37,411 nt of DNA from Actinomadura rubrisoli. GTDB taxonomy: Bacteria > Actinomycetota > Actinomycetes > Streptosporangiales > Streptosporangiaceae. A program made the position numbers and the translations under genes. The stretch's first letter is position 1. Each line of letters begins with the position of its first letter. The notes beneath the pieces are model-generated. The model was not told the origin of the DNA. It saw only the letters and a program-made list of their open reading frames with translations, and did no database searches. Below are positions 16,214-24,955 of the stretch, in pieces. The stretch is taken from positions 1 to 37,411 of the forward strand of contig NZ_SMKU01000053.1 in the NCBI RefSeq assembly GCF_004349215.1, in the 5' to 3' direction.

Positions 16214-16938
16214 GGGCTACCAGGGCCGAGGTCTGCGCGGTCGCCTGCGCGGAGCTGTTCCGGGGCGACGGGGAGATCGTGGCGGCGGCTGTCGCCGGGT
16301 TCGTGCCGATGCTGGGGGCGCGGCTGGCGCGGGCGACGTTCGCGCCCGACCTGCTGACCACCGACGGCGGACCGGTGCTGAGCGCCGGGCCCGTCCCGCT
16401 GGGGACGCGGGCCGCGGAGGCCGAGGGCTGGCTGCCGTTCCGCGACCACCTGTGGCTCGTGCTGAACGGGCGGCGGCACGTGGTGATGGGCCCGAGCCAG
16501 ATCGACCCGTACGGCAACACCAACATCTCGTGCATCGGCGACTGGGGGCGGCCCGCCCGGCAGCTCCTCGGGATGCGCGGCGGTCCGGGCAACACCCTGC
16601 TCAACCCGACGAGCTACTGGGTGCCCAAGCACTCGGCCCGGGTGTTCACCGGGGAGGTCGACGTCGTCAGCGGCGTCGGCTGGGACCGGGGCGCGCACGA
16701 GATCCGCGCCGTGGTCAGCGACCTGGCCGTGCTCGACTTCGCCACCCCGGACCGGCGGATGCGGCTGCGCTCGGTGCATCCCGGCGTGACCGTCGAGGAC
16801 GTGGCGGCCGCCACGGGGTTCGAGCTGGCCGTCCCGGACGAGGTGCCCGAGACGCGCCTGCCCGACGCCGAGGAGCTGCGCGTCATGCGCGAGGTGCTCG
16901 ATCCCGAGGGCCTGCGCGAGCGCGAGGTCCCCGCGTGA
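16210..16938 (+). CDS. ipdB: CoA-transferase-fold subunit B, IpdB
   Basis: This 242-residue class I CoA-transferase beta-subunit-like protein is the partner of IpdA. Recognisable segments are the N-terminal AELFRGDGEIVAAAVAGFVPMLGARLA, QIDPYGNTNISCIGDW and VSGVGWDRGAHEIRAVVSDLAVLDF. It starts at the GTG (16210) that overlaps the ipdA stop, and its own stop overlaps the GTG of ipdC in the same GTGA arrangement. Length fits IpdB. The steroid-specific function is inferred from family and the complete echA20-ipdABC string. Confidence 0.9.
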   Translation: MRATRAEVCAVACAELFRGDGEIVAAAVAGFVPMLGARLARATFAPDLLTTDGGPVLSAGPVPLGTRAAEAEGWLPFRDHLWLVLNGRRHVVMGPSQIDPYGNTNISCIGDWGRPARQLLGMRGGPGNTLLNPTSYWVPKHSARVFTGEVDVVSGVGWDRGAHEIRAVVSDLAVLDFATPDRRMRLRSVHPGVTVEDVAAATGFELAVPDEVPETRLPDAEELRVMREVLDPEGLREREVPA

Positions 16939-18020
16939 AAGGGCAGGGCGGGAGCGGGCAGGTGCTCGACACGCCGCTGACCCGGCTCACCGGCGTGCGG
17001 CATCCCGTCGTGCAGACCGGCATGGGCTGGGTGGCCGGGCCGCGGCTGGTGACGGCGGTCGCGAACGCCGGGGGCCTCGGGATCCTGGCCTCGGCGACGA
17101 TGACGCTCGATCGGCTCGCCGACGCCGTCCGCGAGGTGCGGGACCGCACGGACGCACCGTTCGGCGTCAACTTGCGGGCGGACGCGTCCGACGCGGGCGA
17201 CCGCATCGACCTGCTCGTCAGGGAGGGCGTGCGGGTCGCCTCGTTCGCGCTCGCCCCGAGGCGGGAGCTGATCGCCAGGCTGAAGGACGCCGGGATCGTC
17301 GTGATCCCATCGGTCGGCGCGCGGCGGCACGCCGAGAAGGTCGCGGCGTGGGGCGCGGACGCGGTGCTGGTGCAGGGCGGCGAGGGCGGCGGGCACACCG
17401 GCGCCGTCGCGACGACGCTGCTGCTGCCGCAGGTCGTGGACGCGGTGGACATCCCGGTGATCGCCGCGGGCGGCTTCTTCGACGGCCGCGGCCTCGCCGC
17501 CGCGCTGGCCTACGGGGCGGCGGGCGTGGCGATGGGCACCCGGTTCCTGCTGACCGCCGACAGCCCGGTCCCGGACGCGGTCAAGCGCGTCTACCTGGAC
17601 GCCGCCGACACCATCGTGACCCGGCAGGTGGACGGGATGCCGCACCGGGTGCTGCGCAGCGGGCTGGTCGAGGCGCTGGAGTCGTCCGGGCGCGTGGCCC
17701 TGCTGGTCCGGGCGCTGCGCAACGGTGCCCGGTTCAAGAGGCTGTCGGGGATGTCGTGGCGGGAGATGATCGCCGATGGCCGGGCGATGAGGCACGGCAA
17801 GGACCTGTCGTGGTCGCAGGTGATGATGGCCGCCAACACGCCGATGCTGCTCAAGGCGGCCATGGTGGACGGCCGTCCCGACCTCGGCGTGATGGCGTCC
17901 GGCCAGGCCGTCGGCGTCATCGACGACCTGCCCACGTGCGCCGAGCTGATCGAGGCGATCGTCCGGCGGGCCGCCGAGGCGATCACCGCGCAGCGGTCGG
18001 CCGTCGTCGGCGGGCCCTGA
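16935..18020 (+). CDS. ipdC: Nitronate-monooxygenase-like flavin enzyme IpdC
   Basis: This 361-residue TIM-barrel flavoprotein is of the 2-nitropropane dioxygenase/enoyl reductase family. It has the N-terminal TPLTRLTGVRHPVVQTGMGWVAGPRLVTAVANAGGLG, FMN-phosphate segments GGEGGGHTG and IAAGGFFDGRGLAAALAYGAAGVAMGTRFLLT. IpdC is required for early oxidation of 5-OH-HIC-CoA in the HIP pathway. It is the last gene of the echA20-ipdABC operon and starts at a GTG overlapping the ipdB stop. After its TGA the genomic context changes to genes unrelated to steroids. Confidence 0.9.
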   Translation: MKGQGGSGQVLDTPLTRLTGVRHPVVQTGMGWVAGPRLVTAVANAGGLGILASATMTLDRLADAVREVRDRTDAPFGVNLRADASDAGDRIDLLVREGVRVASFALAPRRELIARLKDAGIVVIPSVGARRHAEKVAAWGADAVLVQGGEGGGHTGAVATTLLLPQVVDAVDIPVIAAGGFFDGRGLAAALAYGAAGVAMGTRFLLTADSPVPDAVKRVYLDAADTIVTRQVDGMPHRVLRSGLVEALESSGRVALLVRALRNGARFKRLSGMSWREMIADGRAMRHGKDLSWSQVMMAANTPMLLKAAMVDGRPDLGVMASGQAVGVIDDLPTCAELIEAIVRRAAEAITAQRSAVVGGP

Positions 18021-18250
18021 CGCGGCCGAACGGTCCGCGACGCGATCAGGCCGCGCAGCGCGACGACCCGGTCGCGGCCGTCCACCCCGGCCGCGGCGAG
18101 GACGCCCGCCACGGTCTCCGACCAGTGGACGGTGGACGAGCTGCCGTCCCTGGCCGCCCGGGCCCCCGCGCGGCGCTGACCTCCGCCGCCGCGGGCCATG
18201 ATCGTGGGGGTGGCGGGGGACGCCGGGGAGCGGGCTCTAGGCTGGCGGAC

Positions 18251-18865
18251 GTGACCGGCTCGGGAGCGGCGGTGCCGCGGTGCTCGCCTGCGGCGGTGCC
18301 GCGGTGCGTGCGAGGCGCGTTCCTCGCGGCCGCCTGCACGCTGCTCTCCCTCGGCGGGCACGTCCTGGGCGGCGCCGGGGACTGCTGCCTGCCGCCGCTG
18401 CCCGCCGTCCTCGCCGCGGGCGGCGTGGTCGGCGCGCTGTGCGTGGGCCTCGCCGGGCGGATGATGTCGTTCCGGCGGATCCTGGCCGTGATGGGCTGGG
18501 CCCAGGTCGCCTTCCACCTCGCGTTCACCCTCGCGGCGCCCGGGCCCGCGCACCACATGGGTGCCGGCGCGCCGGAGGCGGGGCCGCCCGGCCTCGCCAT
18601 GGGGCCGTCCATGCTGGCCGGGCACGCCGTGGCCGCCGTCTCCGCCGCCGCGCTGCTGGCGGGCGCCGAGCGCGCCGTCTGGTGGCTGTACGGCGCGGTC
18701 TTCGCGGTCGCCCTGGCGGCCCGGCTGGTGGTCCGCCCGGCCGAGACGCACCGTCCGCCGTGGCCCGTGGTGGTCGCGGACGACCCGGCACCGCGCCTCG
18801 GCGTCCTGCTGGCCCGCGCCGTCCGGCGCCGCGGCCCTCCGGCGGCCCCGCCGCGCGCCGCCTGA
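18251..18865 (+). CDS. Small polytopic membrane protein with a His/Met-containing loop
   Basis: This is a protein of about 204 residues with four or five hydrophobic segments (around residues 24-40, 50-72, 83-97, 118-137 and 143-160). A loop between the third and fourth contains AHHMGAG and several methionines, followed by MLAGHAVAAVSAAALLAGAERAVWWLYG. This layout recalls small actinobacterial membrane proteins found near copper-handling genes, but that is a loose resemblance. The start is uncertain: GTG 18251 or GTG 18308. The part between them holds a perfect 18-nt direct repeat encoding AAVPRC twice. It lies 84 bp before the uptake ABC transporter on the same strand and may be co-transcribed. 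Function unknown. Confidence 0.65.
   Translation: MTGSGAAVPRCSPAAVPRCVRGAFLAAACTLLSLGGHVLGGAGDCCLPPLPAVLAAGGVVGALCVGLAGRMMSFRRILAVMGWAQVAFHLAFTLAAPGPAHHMGAGAPEAGPPGLAMGPSMLAGHAVAAVSAAALLAGAERAVWWLYGAVFAVALAARLVVRPAETHRPPWPVVVADDPAPRLGVLLARAVRRRGPPAAPPRAA
18266..18307 (+). repeat. 18-nt perfect direct repeat with a 24-nt period
   Basis: GCGGCGGTGCCGCGGTGC occurs at 18266-18283 and again at 18290-18307, separated by six bases. In frame it encodes AAVPRC-SP-AAVPRC at the possible N-terminus of the membrane protein. It may be a slippage duplication. Confidence 0.8.
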
Positions 18866-18949
18866 CCCCGCCTGACCCCGCCTGAGCCCGGCGGGGCTGC
18901 GCGGCGTGCCTCGCGCATGCCATCGCCCCACCGGATGAGGGAAGTCCCC

Positions 18950-20089
18950 ATGTCTGATCGCAGACGACCGTCTGATCGCGAACCACTGCCCAACCGCCAA
19001 CCACTGCTCGACCGCAAGCCGCGCAGGCGGGCCGCGCTGTCCGCGCTCGCCGCGCTCGCCCTCGCGGGCGCCGCCGCGTGCTCCGGCTCGTCCGCCGGGG
19101 ACGAGCCGACCGCGCAGGCCGCCACCGCGCCCGGCAAGACCTCCTACCCGCTGGCGTTCCGCAACTGCGGGCAGAAGGTGACCTTCACCCGCCCGCCGCA
19201 GCGCGTCCTGATCCTGAACGGCACGTCGGTCGCCGAGTCGGAGAGCTTCGTCCTGCTGGGCCTGCAGAAGCACGTCCTCGCCAACGCCCAGTCGTACGGG
19301 GTGTCGGACGATCCGTCGATGGTCGCGGCCGTCAAGGCGCTCCCCACCCGCGGGCTCACTATGAACAAGAACTTCGACGTGCCCGCCGAGCAGGTGCTCG
19401 CCGCCAAGCCCGACCTGGTCGTCTCGACCTGGTCGGGCGGGTTCGACGCCAAGCGCGGCCACGCCACCCGCGAGCAGCTCGCCGCGGCGGGCATCACCAC
19501 GCTCGTCAACCCGGTGAACTGTGCCTACGGCAAGCCGGGCGCGTCCGAGGCGGAGAAGCGGGCCTACGAGCGGATCTCCATCGAGTCGTCCCACGAGTTC
19601 CTGGCGCTGCTCGGCCGGGTCTTCGACGTCCAGCACAAGGCCGCCGCGGTGTCGGCGGACCTGCGGCGGCGGGTCGGCGCGGTCCGGGCCCGGGTGGCCG
19701 GACGGCCCGCGAGGAAAGTCCTGATCGTCTACCCGGGCATGTCGATGATGAACGCCGCCGGGCTGCCCGCCGTGATGACCGGGCGGATCACCGACGAGGT
19801 GATCGCGGCGGCGGGCGGCGTCAACGCGTTCGCCGGACGGTCCCGGGACGTGACGAGCACGCTCACCAAGGAGCAGCTCGCCACCGCGCGGGTCGACGTC
19901 GTCGCGGTGGGCGCGTTCACGCCGTCCGAGGATCCCGCCGCCCAGGCCCGCACGCTGTTCGCCGAGTACCCGCAGTGGCAGGCGTCCAAGACCCGCACGT
20001 ACACGGCCATCGCCGACGGCGCGTTCCTCGGGCCGCTCAACGCCTGGGCCGTCGAGAAGCTCGCCAAGGTGGTGCACCCCGATGGCTGA
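18950..20089 (+). CDS. ABC transporter substrate-binding lipoprotein (FecB/BtuF fold)
   Basis: This 379-residue predicted lipoprotein has a long, basic, unusual leader (residues 1-26, rich in DR/R-x-P repeats), then a hydrophobic core ALSALAALALAGAAAC whose cysteine is the likely lipid site, though the -3 residue is alanine and not leucine. The mature part begins with YPLAFRNCGQKVTFTRPPQRVLI and continues with AKPDLVVSTWS, AAAGITTL and a C-terminal lobe, the clamshell fold of siderophore, haem and corrinoid binding proteins. The ATG at 18950 has GAGGGAAG upstream. It overlaps the permease gene by 8 bp. The ligand cannot be told from sequence: iron-siderophore, corrinoid, or the proposed F420-0 transporter of actinobacteria are all possible. 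Confidence 0.85.
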   Translation: MSDRRRPSDREPLPNRQPLLDRKPRRRAALSALAALALAGAAACSGSSAGDEPTAQAATAPGKTSYPLAFRNCGQKVTFTRPPQRVLILNGTSVAESESFVLLGLQKHVLANAQSYGVSDDPSMVAAVKALPTRGLTMNKNFDVPAEQVLAAKPDLVVSTWSGGFDAKRGHATREQLAAAGITTLVNPVNCAYGKPGASEAEKRAYERISIESSHEFLALLGRVFDVQHKAAAVSADLRRRVGAVRARVAGRPARKVLIVYPGMSMMNAAGLPAVMTGRITDEVIAAAGGVNAFAGRSRDVTSTLTKEQLATARVDVVAVGAFTPSEDPAAQARTLFAEYPQWQASKTRTYTAIADGAFLGPLNAWAVEKLAKVVHPDG

Positions 20090-21170
20090 GGCCGTCGCCG
20101 AGCGCACCGCAGAGACCGCCGCCCCGGGCGCCGCCCGCCGGGGGCCGCACATGGTGTCCGGCGCCATGACCGGCGTGCTCATCGCGGGGCTGGCGGTCGC
20201 GTTCGTCGCGGTCGCCGTCGCCGCGATCTCGATCGGCTCGGTGAACCTGCCCGTCGGCGCGGTCTGGCGGGTCGTCGGCGCCCACCTGACCGGCTCCGCG
20301 TCCGGCGACCCGCTCCGCGACCAGATCGTCTGGGACATCCGAACACCGCGCGTGCTGATCGCGGCGCTCGTCGGCGCCGGGCTGAGCGTCGCGGGCGTGG
20401 CGCTCCAGGCGCTCGTCCGCAACCCGCTCGCCGACCCGTACATCCTGGGCGTCTCCTCCGGCGCCTCGCTGGGCGCCGTGCTCGTGGTGTCCTTCGGGAC
20501 GACGGCCCTCGGCGGTCTCGGCGTCACCGGCGCCGCGTTCGCGACGGCCACGCTCAGCGTCCTGGTCGTGTACGCGCTGGCGCAGCGCGGCGGGCGGCTG
20601 CTGGACTCGCGGCTCGTGCTGGCCGGGGTCGCGGTCGGCTACCTGTGCTCGGCCGCGACCAGCTACGTCCAGCTCCAGGTGGACCCGTCGGAGCTGCACG
20701 GCCTGATGTTCTGGCTGATGGGCAGCATCGCGGGCGCGACCTGGTCCGACCTCGGCGTCCCCGCCGCCGTGATCGCGGTGTGCACCCTGTTCCTGCTGGT
20801 GCAGGGGCGCGCCCTCAACGCGCTGATGGCCGGGGACGACGCGGCGGCCGGGCTCGGCGCGTCCGTGCAGGCGCTGCGGATCGCGCTGCTGGTCGTCGCG
20901 TCCCTGCTGACGGCGACGTCCGTCAGCGTCGTCGGCGGGATCGGGTTCGTCGGGCTGATGGTGCCGCACGCGGCCCGGTTCGTGGTCGGCGGCGACCATC
21001 GGCGGGTGCTGCCGGTCGCGACGCTGACCGGGGCGGTGTTCCTGGTCGCGGTCGACATCGTGGCCCGGACCGCCGACCGCCCGAACGAGCTGCCCATCGG
21101 CATCTTCACCACCGGTCTCGGCGTCCCGTTCTTCCTGTGGCTGCTGCGGCGCCGCTCGGGAGGTGCCTGA
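20082..21170 (+). CDS. FecCD-type ABC transporter permease
   Basis: This 362-residue membrane protein of the BtuC/FecCD family has about ten hydrophobic segments. Family signatures are IRTPRVLIAALVGAGLSVAGVALQALVRNPLADPYILGVSSGASLGAV and near the end VGGIGFVGLMVPHAARFVVGGDHRRVLP, the loop that contacts the ATPase. Its start lies inside the end of the binding-protein gene, and its stop overlaps the ATPase start by 1 bp (TGATG), so the three genes are an operon. It imports the same unidentified ligand as the binding protein. Confidence 0.93.
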   Translation: MAEAVAERTAETAAPGAARRGPHMVSGAMTGVLIAGLAVAFVAVAVAAISIGSVNLPVGAVWRVVGAHLTGSASGDPLRDQIVWDIRTPRVLIAALVGAGLSVAGVALQALVRNPLADPYILGVSSGASLGAVLVVSFGTTALGGLGVTGAAFATATLSVLVVYALAQRGGRLLDSRLVLAGVAVGYLCSAATSYVQLQVDPSELHGLMFWLMGSIAGATWSDLGVPAAVIAVCTLFLLVQGRALNALMAGDDAAAGLGASVQALRIALLVVASLLTATSVSVVGGIGFVGLMVPHAARFVVGGDHRRVLPVATLTGAVFLVAVDIVARTADRPNELPIGIFTTGLGVPFFLWLLRRRSGGA

Positions 21171-21937
21171 TGCGGCTGGACATCGCCGGGGTCACCGCCG
21201 AGATCGAGGGCACGCCGATCGTGTCCGGCGTGGACCTCGTCGCCGAGCCCGGCGCGTTCGTCGGGCTGATCGGCCCGAACGGCAGCGGGAAGTCCACGCT
21301 GCTGCGCACCGTCTACCGCTCGCTGCGCCCGGCCGCCGGGGTCGTCTCCCTGGACGGCGACGACCTGTGGCGCATGCGGGCCCGGCACGCGGCGCGGTGC
21401 CGGGCCGTCGTCACCCAGCACGGCGACCTGGCCGGGGAGTTCTCCGTCGCCGAGGTCGTCGCGATGGGGCGCGGCCCGCACAAGGGCGTCCTGGAGAGGG
21501 AGAACGCGGCGGACCGCGCGGCCATCGCGGAGTCGCTGGAGCGCGTCGGCCTCGCCCACGCGTCCGGGCGGCTGTTCTCGACCCTGTCCGGCGGCGAGCG
21601 GCAGCGGGCCCTCGTCGCGCGGGCCCTGGCGCAGGAGGCGCCGCTGCTCATCCTGGACGAGCCGACCAACCACCTGGACGTCCGCGCCCAGCTCGGCCTG
21701 CTCGACCTGGTCAGGTCGCTCGGGCTGACGCTGCTCGCCGCGCTGCACGACCTGGACCACGCCGCCGCCTACTGCGACCACGTGGTCGTCCTGCAGAACG
21801 GGACGGTCCGGGCCTCCGGGCCGCCGCTGGAGGTGCTCACGCCGGAGTTCGTGGCGGAGGTGTTCGGCGTCCGCGCCCACATCGGCGCCCACCCCATCAC
21901 CGGCCGCCCCCACATAGCCGTGGCCAGCCTCCCGTGA
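21170..21937 (+). CDS. ABC transporter ATP-binding protein (FecE/BtuD type)
   Basis: This 255-residue ATPase has Walker A GPNGSGKST (35-43), a Q-loop in VVTQHGDLAGEF, signature LSGGERQRALVARALAQ, Walker B LLILDEPTNHLD and H-loop ALHDLDHA. The C-terminal GPPLEVLTPEFVAEVFGVRA is typical of iron/B12/F420-0 class importers. It completes the binding protein-permease-ATPase set. Immediately after its stop, in the same frame, comes the truncated glpD, with no room for the missing glpD N-terminus. Confidence 0.93.
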   Translation: MRLDIAGVTAEIEGTPIVSGVDLVAEPGAFVGLIGPNGSGKSTLLRTVYRSLRPAAGVVSLDGDDLWRMRARHAARCRAVVTQHGDLAGEFSVAEVVAMGRGPHKGVLERENAADRAAIAESLERVGLAHASGRLFSTLSGGERQRALVARALAQEAPLLILDEPTNHLDVRAQLGLLDLVRSLGLTLLAALHDLDHAAAYCDHVVVLQNGTVRASGPPLEVLTPEFVAEVFGVRAHIGAHPITGRPHIAVASLP

Positions 21938-21973
21938 GCGATCAGGGGTCAGAGTTCCAGGAGGCGGCGGCCG

Positions 21974-23538
21974 AGCGCCGGCGCCGCCCTCGACGCGATC
22001 TCCCGGGGCCTGTCCGTCGCCGCCGTGGAGGCGCGCGACTGGGCCGCCGGGACCTCCGGCCGCTCCAACAAGCTGATCCACGGCGGGCTGCGCTACTTGG
22101 AGCGGCGTGACTTCGGCCTGGTCCGGGAGGCGCTGCGGGAGCGCGGGCTGCTGCTGCACCGGCTCGCGCCCCATCTCGTCCGTCCCGTCCAGTTCCTGTA
22201 TCCGCTGCGCGGCCGGGTGTGGGAGCGGGCGTACGTCAGCGCGGGCGTCACCCTGTACGACACGATGGGCGGGACCCGGTCGCTGCCCCGGCACCGCCAG
22301 CTGACCCGGCGCGGCGCGCTGCGGGAGGCCCCGGCGCTGCGCTCGGACGCGCTGATCGGCGCGATCCAGTACTACGACGCGCAGGTGGACGACGCCCGCT
22401 ACACGATGACGGTCGCCCGGACCGCCGCGCAGTACGGCGCCCGGGTCGCCATCCGCGCCGAGGCGACCGGGTTCCTGCGGGAGGGCGAGCGCGTGACCGG
22501 CGCGCACGTCCTCGACCTGGAGGGCGGCCGGGAGATCGCCGTCCGGGCCCGCCGCGTCGTGTGCGCGACAGGAGTGTGGACGGACGGCGCGCAGGCGATG
22601 ACCGGTTCGCGCGCCTCGTTCGCCGTCAAGGCGTCCAAGGGCGTCCACCTGGTCGTGCCGCGCGACCGGATCCCGATGGACACCGGCCTGATCACGCGGA
22701 CGGAGCGCAGCGTCCTGTTCATCATCCCGTGGGGGCGGCACTGGCTGATCGGCACGACCGACACGCCATGGGACGGCGGGCCGGACGAGCCCGTCGCCGA
22801 CCACACCGACGTCGGCTACCTGCTGGAGCGGGCGAACGCCGTGCTCCGCACCCCGCTGACCCACGACGACATCGAGGGGGTCTACGCGGGGCTGCGGCCG
22901 CTGCTGTCCGGCGAGATGGACGACACGGCCCGGCTGTCCCGCGAGCACGCCGTCGCCGAGCCGGTGCCGGGCCTCGTCGTCGTGACGGGCGGCAAGTTCA
23001 CCACCTACCGGGTGATGGCGCGGGACGCGATCGACCTGGTGGCCGAGAGCCTGGACGAGCCGGTCCCCGCCTCGGTCACCGGGCGGCTGCCGCTCCTCGG
23101 CGCGGTCGGCTTCGAGGTGCTGTGGAACGAGCGGCGCCGCCTCGCCGCCGCGTCCGGGCTGCACGTCGCCCGGGTCGAGCACCTGCTGCACCGGTACGGG
23201 TCGTGCGCCCGCGAGGTCCTGGACCTGGTCGCGGACGACCCGGCGCTCGGCGCCTCCATCCCGGGCGCGGACGACTACCTGTGCGCCGAGGCCGTCTACG
23301 CCGTGACCCACGAGGCGCGCTGCGCCTGGAGGACGTCCTGGCGCGCCGCCTGCGCGTCTCGATCGAGGAGCGGGGCGGGGGCCTGGCCGCGGCGGGCCAC
23401 GTCGCCGAGCTGCTCGCGCCCCGGCTGGGCTGGGGCGGAGAGGAGATCGCCGACGAGATCAAGCGCTACGTCCTGCACGTCAGGGCGGAGCGCGTCGGCG
23501 GCGCCGCCGTCAGCGAGCCTCCAGTCCCCGCGGCCTGA
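21974..23538 (+). pseudogene. glpD: Glycerol-3-phosphate dehydrogenase GlpD, 5'-truncated and frameshifted
   Basis: From about 21980 the translation matches aerobic GlpD: GAALDAISRGLSVAAVEARDW, then SNKLIHGGLRYLERRDFGLVREALRERG, KGVHLVVPRDRI, IPWGRHWLIGTTDTPWDG and GGKFTTYRVMARDAID. Two lesions are visible. The N-terminal FAD-binding strand with its GxGxxG motif, expected just before GAALDA, is absent, because only about 40 bases separate this point from the ABC ATPase stop. Near 23314 the frame shifts: after AVYAVTHE the expected GALRLEDVLARR appears only in the +1 frame, as if one G were lost from a GGG run. The second frame continues to the TGA at 23538. If anything is translated it would start at GTG 22025. 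Active GlpD oxidises glycerol 3-phosphate at the membrane; this copy should not bind FAD. Confidence 0.85.
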
Positions 23539-23584
23539 CCGGACTGACCTCGGTGATCTCCCGCGGCTCGGGCGCCTCCCTCGA

Positions 23585-24617
23585 TCACGCGACCACGCCT
23601 TTGGCGCGCAGCCCAGCCGCGTCCAGGCCGAGGTCCGCCAGCACCTCGTCGGTGTGCTCGCCGAGGCCGGGCGCGGGCACGGCCTCGCGGTTCCCGGCGT
23701 CGAGCGGGGACGACGGGACGCGCAGGCGCCCGACTCCGGGCTGGTCGACCTCCCCCATCATCGGGTTGCCCGCCAGGTCGACCTCGGAGAACCGCCGGTA
23801 CGGGGCCCACAGCACGGACGTCCCTTTCAGGGTGTCCTCCACCTCGGGCATCGTGCGGGCGGCGAACCAGGGCGCGGCGAGGGCGGCGAGCGCCTCGCGG
23901 TGCCGGTAGCGGTCGCCGGCCACGGCGAAGTCGCGCCCGAACCCGCCGAACAGGTGGTTGCCGATCCGCGGCCGCTCCTCCCCCAGCTGCGCCTCGGCGA
24001 GGAGCCCGAGGTTCCCGGCCGTGGCGAGCGCCACGTCGTACAGCGGCAGCCTGATCCGCGCGCCCTCACCCGTCCGCGACCGGCGCCGCTCGGCCGCCAG
24101 CAGCCCGACGGCCGCGTACAGCCCGCACGCCACGTCCCACGCGGGCAGGACGTGGCTCACCGGCCCGGCGTGGTCGGCGGGCCCGGTCACCAGCGGGAAG
24201 CCGATCTCGGCGTTGACGGTGTAGTCGACCGCGGCCCTCCCGTCGTGGTGGCCCTCGACCTGCAGATGGATGAGGTCGGGCCGGACGGCGGACAGCGCCT
24301 CGTGCGACAGCCGGCCCCGCCCGACCGCGTTGGTCAGGACGATCCCGGCGCCCGCGGCCAGCCGCGTCACCACCTCGCGGCCCCTCCGCGGACCGGAAGT
24401 CCGCGGTGACCGACCGCTTGCCCTTGTTCATGCCGGTCCAGAGCAGGCTCGTCCCGGACGGGGCGAGCGGCCGGCGGCCGGTGTCGGCGGCACCCCCGAT
24501 CGGGTCGACGCGGATCACGTCGGCACCGAGCTGGGCCGGCGTCATCCCGCCGAGCGGCGCGGCGACGAAGCTGGAGACCTCCACGGTCCGCAGCCCGTCC
24601 AGCATCGCGCCCCGCAT
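23585..24617 (-). pseudogene. Family III CoA-transferase (2-methylfumaryl-CoA isomerase-like), frameshifted and internally shortened
   Basis: The N-terminal part reads MLDGLRTVEVSSFVAAPLGG, MTPAQLGADVIRVDPIGG and NKGKRSVTADFRSAEG. The rest continues in another frame as VVTRLAAGAGIVLTN, DYTVNAEIGFPLVTGPADHAGPVSHVLPAWD, GNHLFGGFGRDF and ends GLGEHTDEVLADLGLD. The frames would join if one G were removed from the GGGG at about 24388. Compared from memory with Mct-type proteins (mesaconyl-CoA C1-C4 CoA transferase), some 40 residues are also missing between FGRDF and the REALAALAAPWF segment, so it is probably a decaying gene and not only a sequencing error. Start at 24617 (GGGAGC upstream) or 24605. 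It is convergent with the broken glpD. Confidence 0.8.
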
Positions 24618-24685
24618 CACGCATCCGCTCCCCACCTCCCACACGATCATGCAGCCGCCACGCTCACCAACCAGGGCCCGCTCTC

Positions 24686-24701
24686 GCATACCGCAGTATG
24701 C
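24686..24701. promoter_or_regulatory. Palindrome before the antitoxin gene, probable TA operator
   Basis: GCATAC-CGCA-GTATGC is a perfect inverted repeat with six-base arms. It ends 8 bp before the ATG at 24710 of the antitoxin and covers an alternative ATG at 24698. Antitoxins of this class normally autorepress by binding such palindromes at their own promoter. Confidence 0.5.
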
Positions 24702-24709
24702 TCGATGGC

Positions 24710-24955
24710 ATGTCAGGGACGACGCGCATCACGGTCACGCTCCCCACCGAACAGGTGGCCGAGCTCAAGAAGCTGACCGACAACATCTCCGGGTACGTGG
24801 CCGAGGCCGTGTCCCGGCAGATCAGGCACCAACTGCTCGGCGAGGACCTCCGGCGCCACCGGCGAGAGCACGGCGACTTCACCGACGAGGAGCTGGCCGA
24901 GGCGCACACGATGATCTTCGGGTCCGCCTCGTCGGGACGGACGGGCGCCGCGTGA
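24710..24955 (+). CDS. VapB-like antitoxin (ribbon-helix-helix/CcdA type)
   Basis: This 81-residue protein starts TTRITVTLPTEQVAELKKLTDNISGYVAEAVSRQIR, a ribbon-helix-helix pattern (a short basic beta strand and two helices) for DNA binding. An acidic, flexible C-terminal half (GEDLRRHRREHGDFTDEELAEAH) would wrap the toxin. The stop overlaps the GTG of the PIN-domain toxin gene (GTGA), the standard antitoxin-first arrangement. I preferred ATG 24710 over 24698 because the extra MLDG is not family-like; neither has a clear Shine-Dalgarno, so leaderless translation is possible. The pair sits between a decaying gene and fadA6. Confidence 0.8.
   Translation: MSGTTRITVTLPTEQVAELKKLTDNISGYVAEAVSRQIRHQLLGEDLRRHRREHGDFTDEELAEAHTMIFGSASSGRTGAA

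Noticed and set aside
18950..21937. Naming the ABC importer as a specific siderophore, vitamin B12 or F420-0 transporter
   Set aside because: The three proteins fit the FecB/FecCD/FecE class in general, but no ligand-specific residues or neighbouring biosynthetic genes allow a choice.
23305..23330. Programmed ribosomal frameshift in glpD
   Set aside because: No slippery heptamer or downstream structure stands out, and the N-terminus is also missing, so gene decay or sequence error is simpler.
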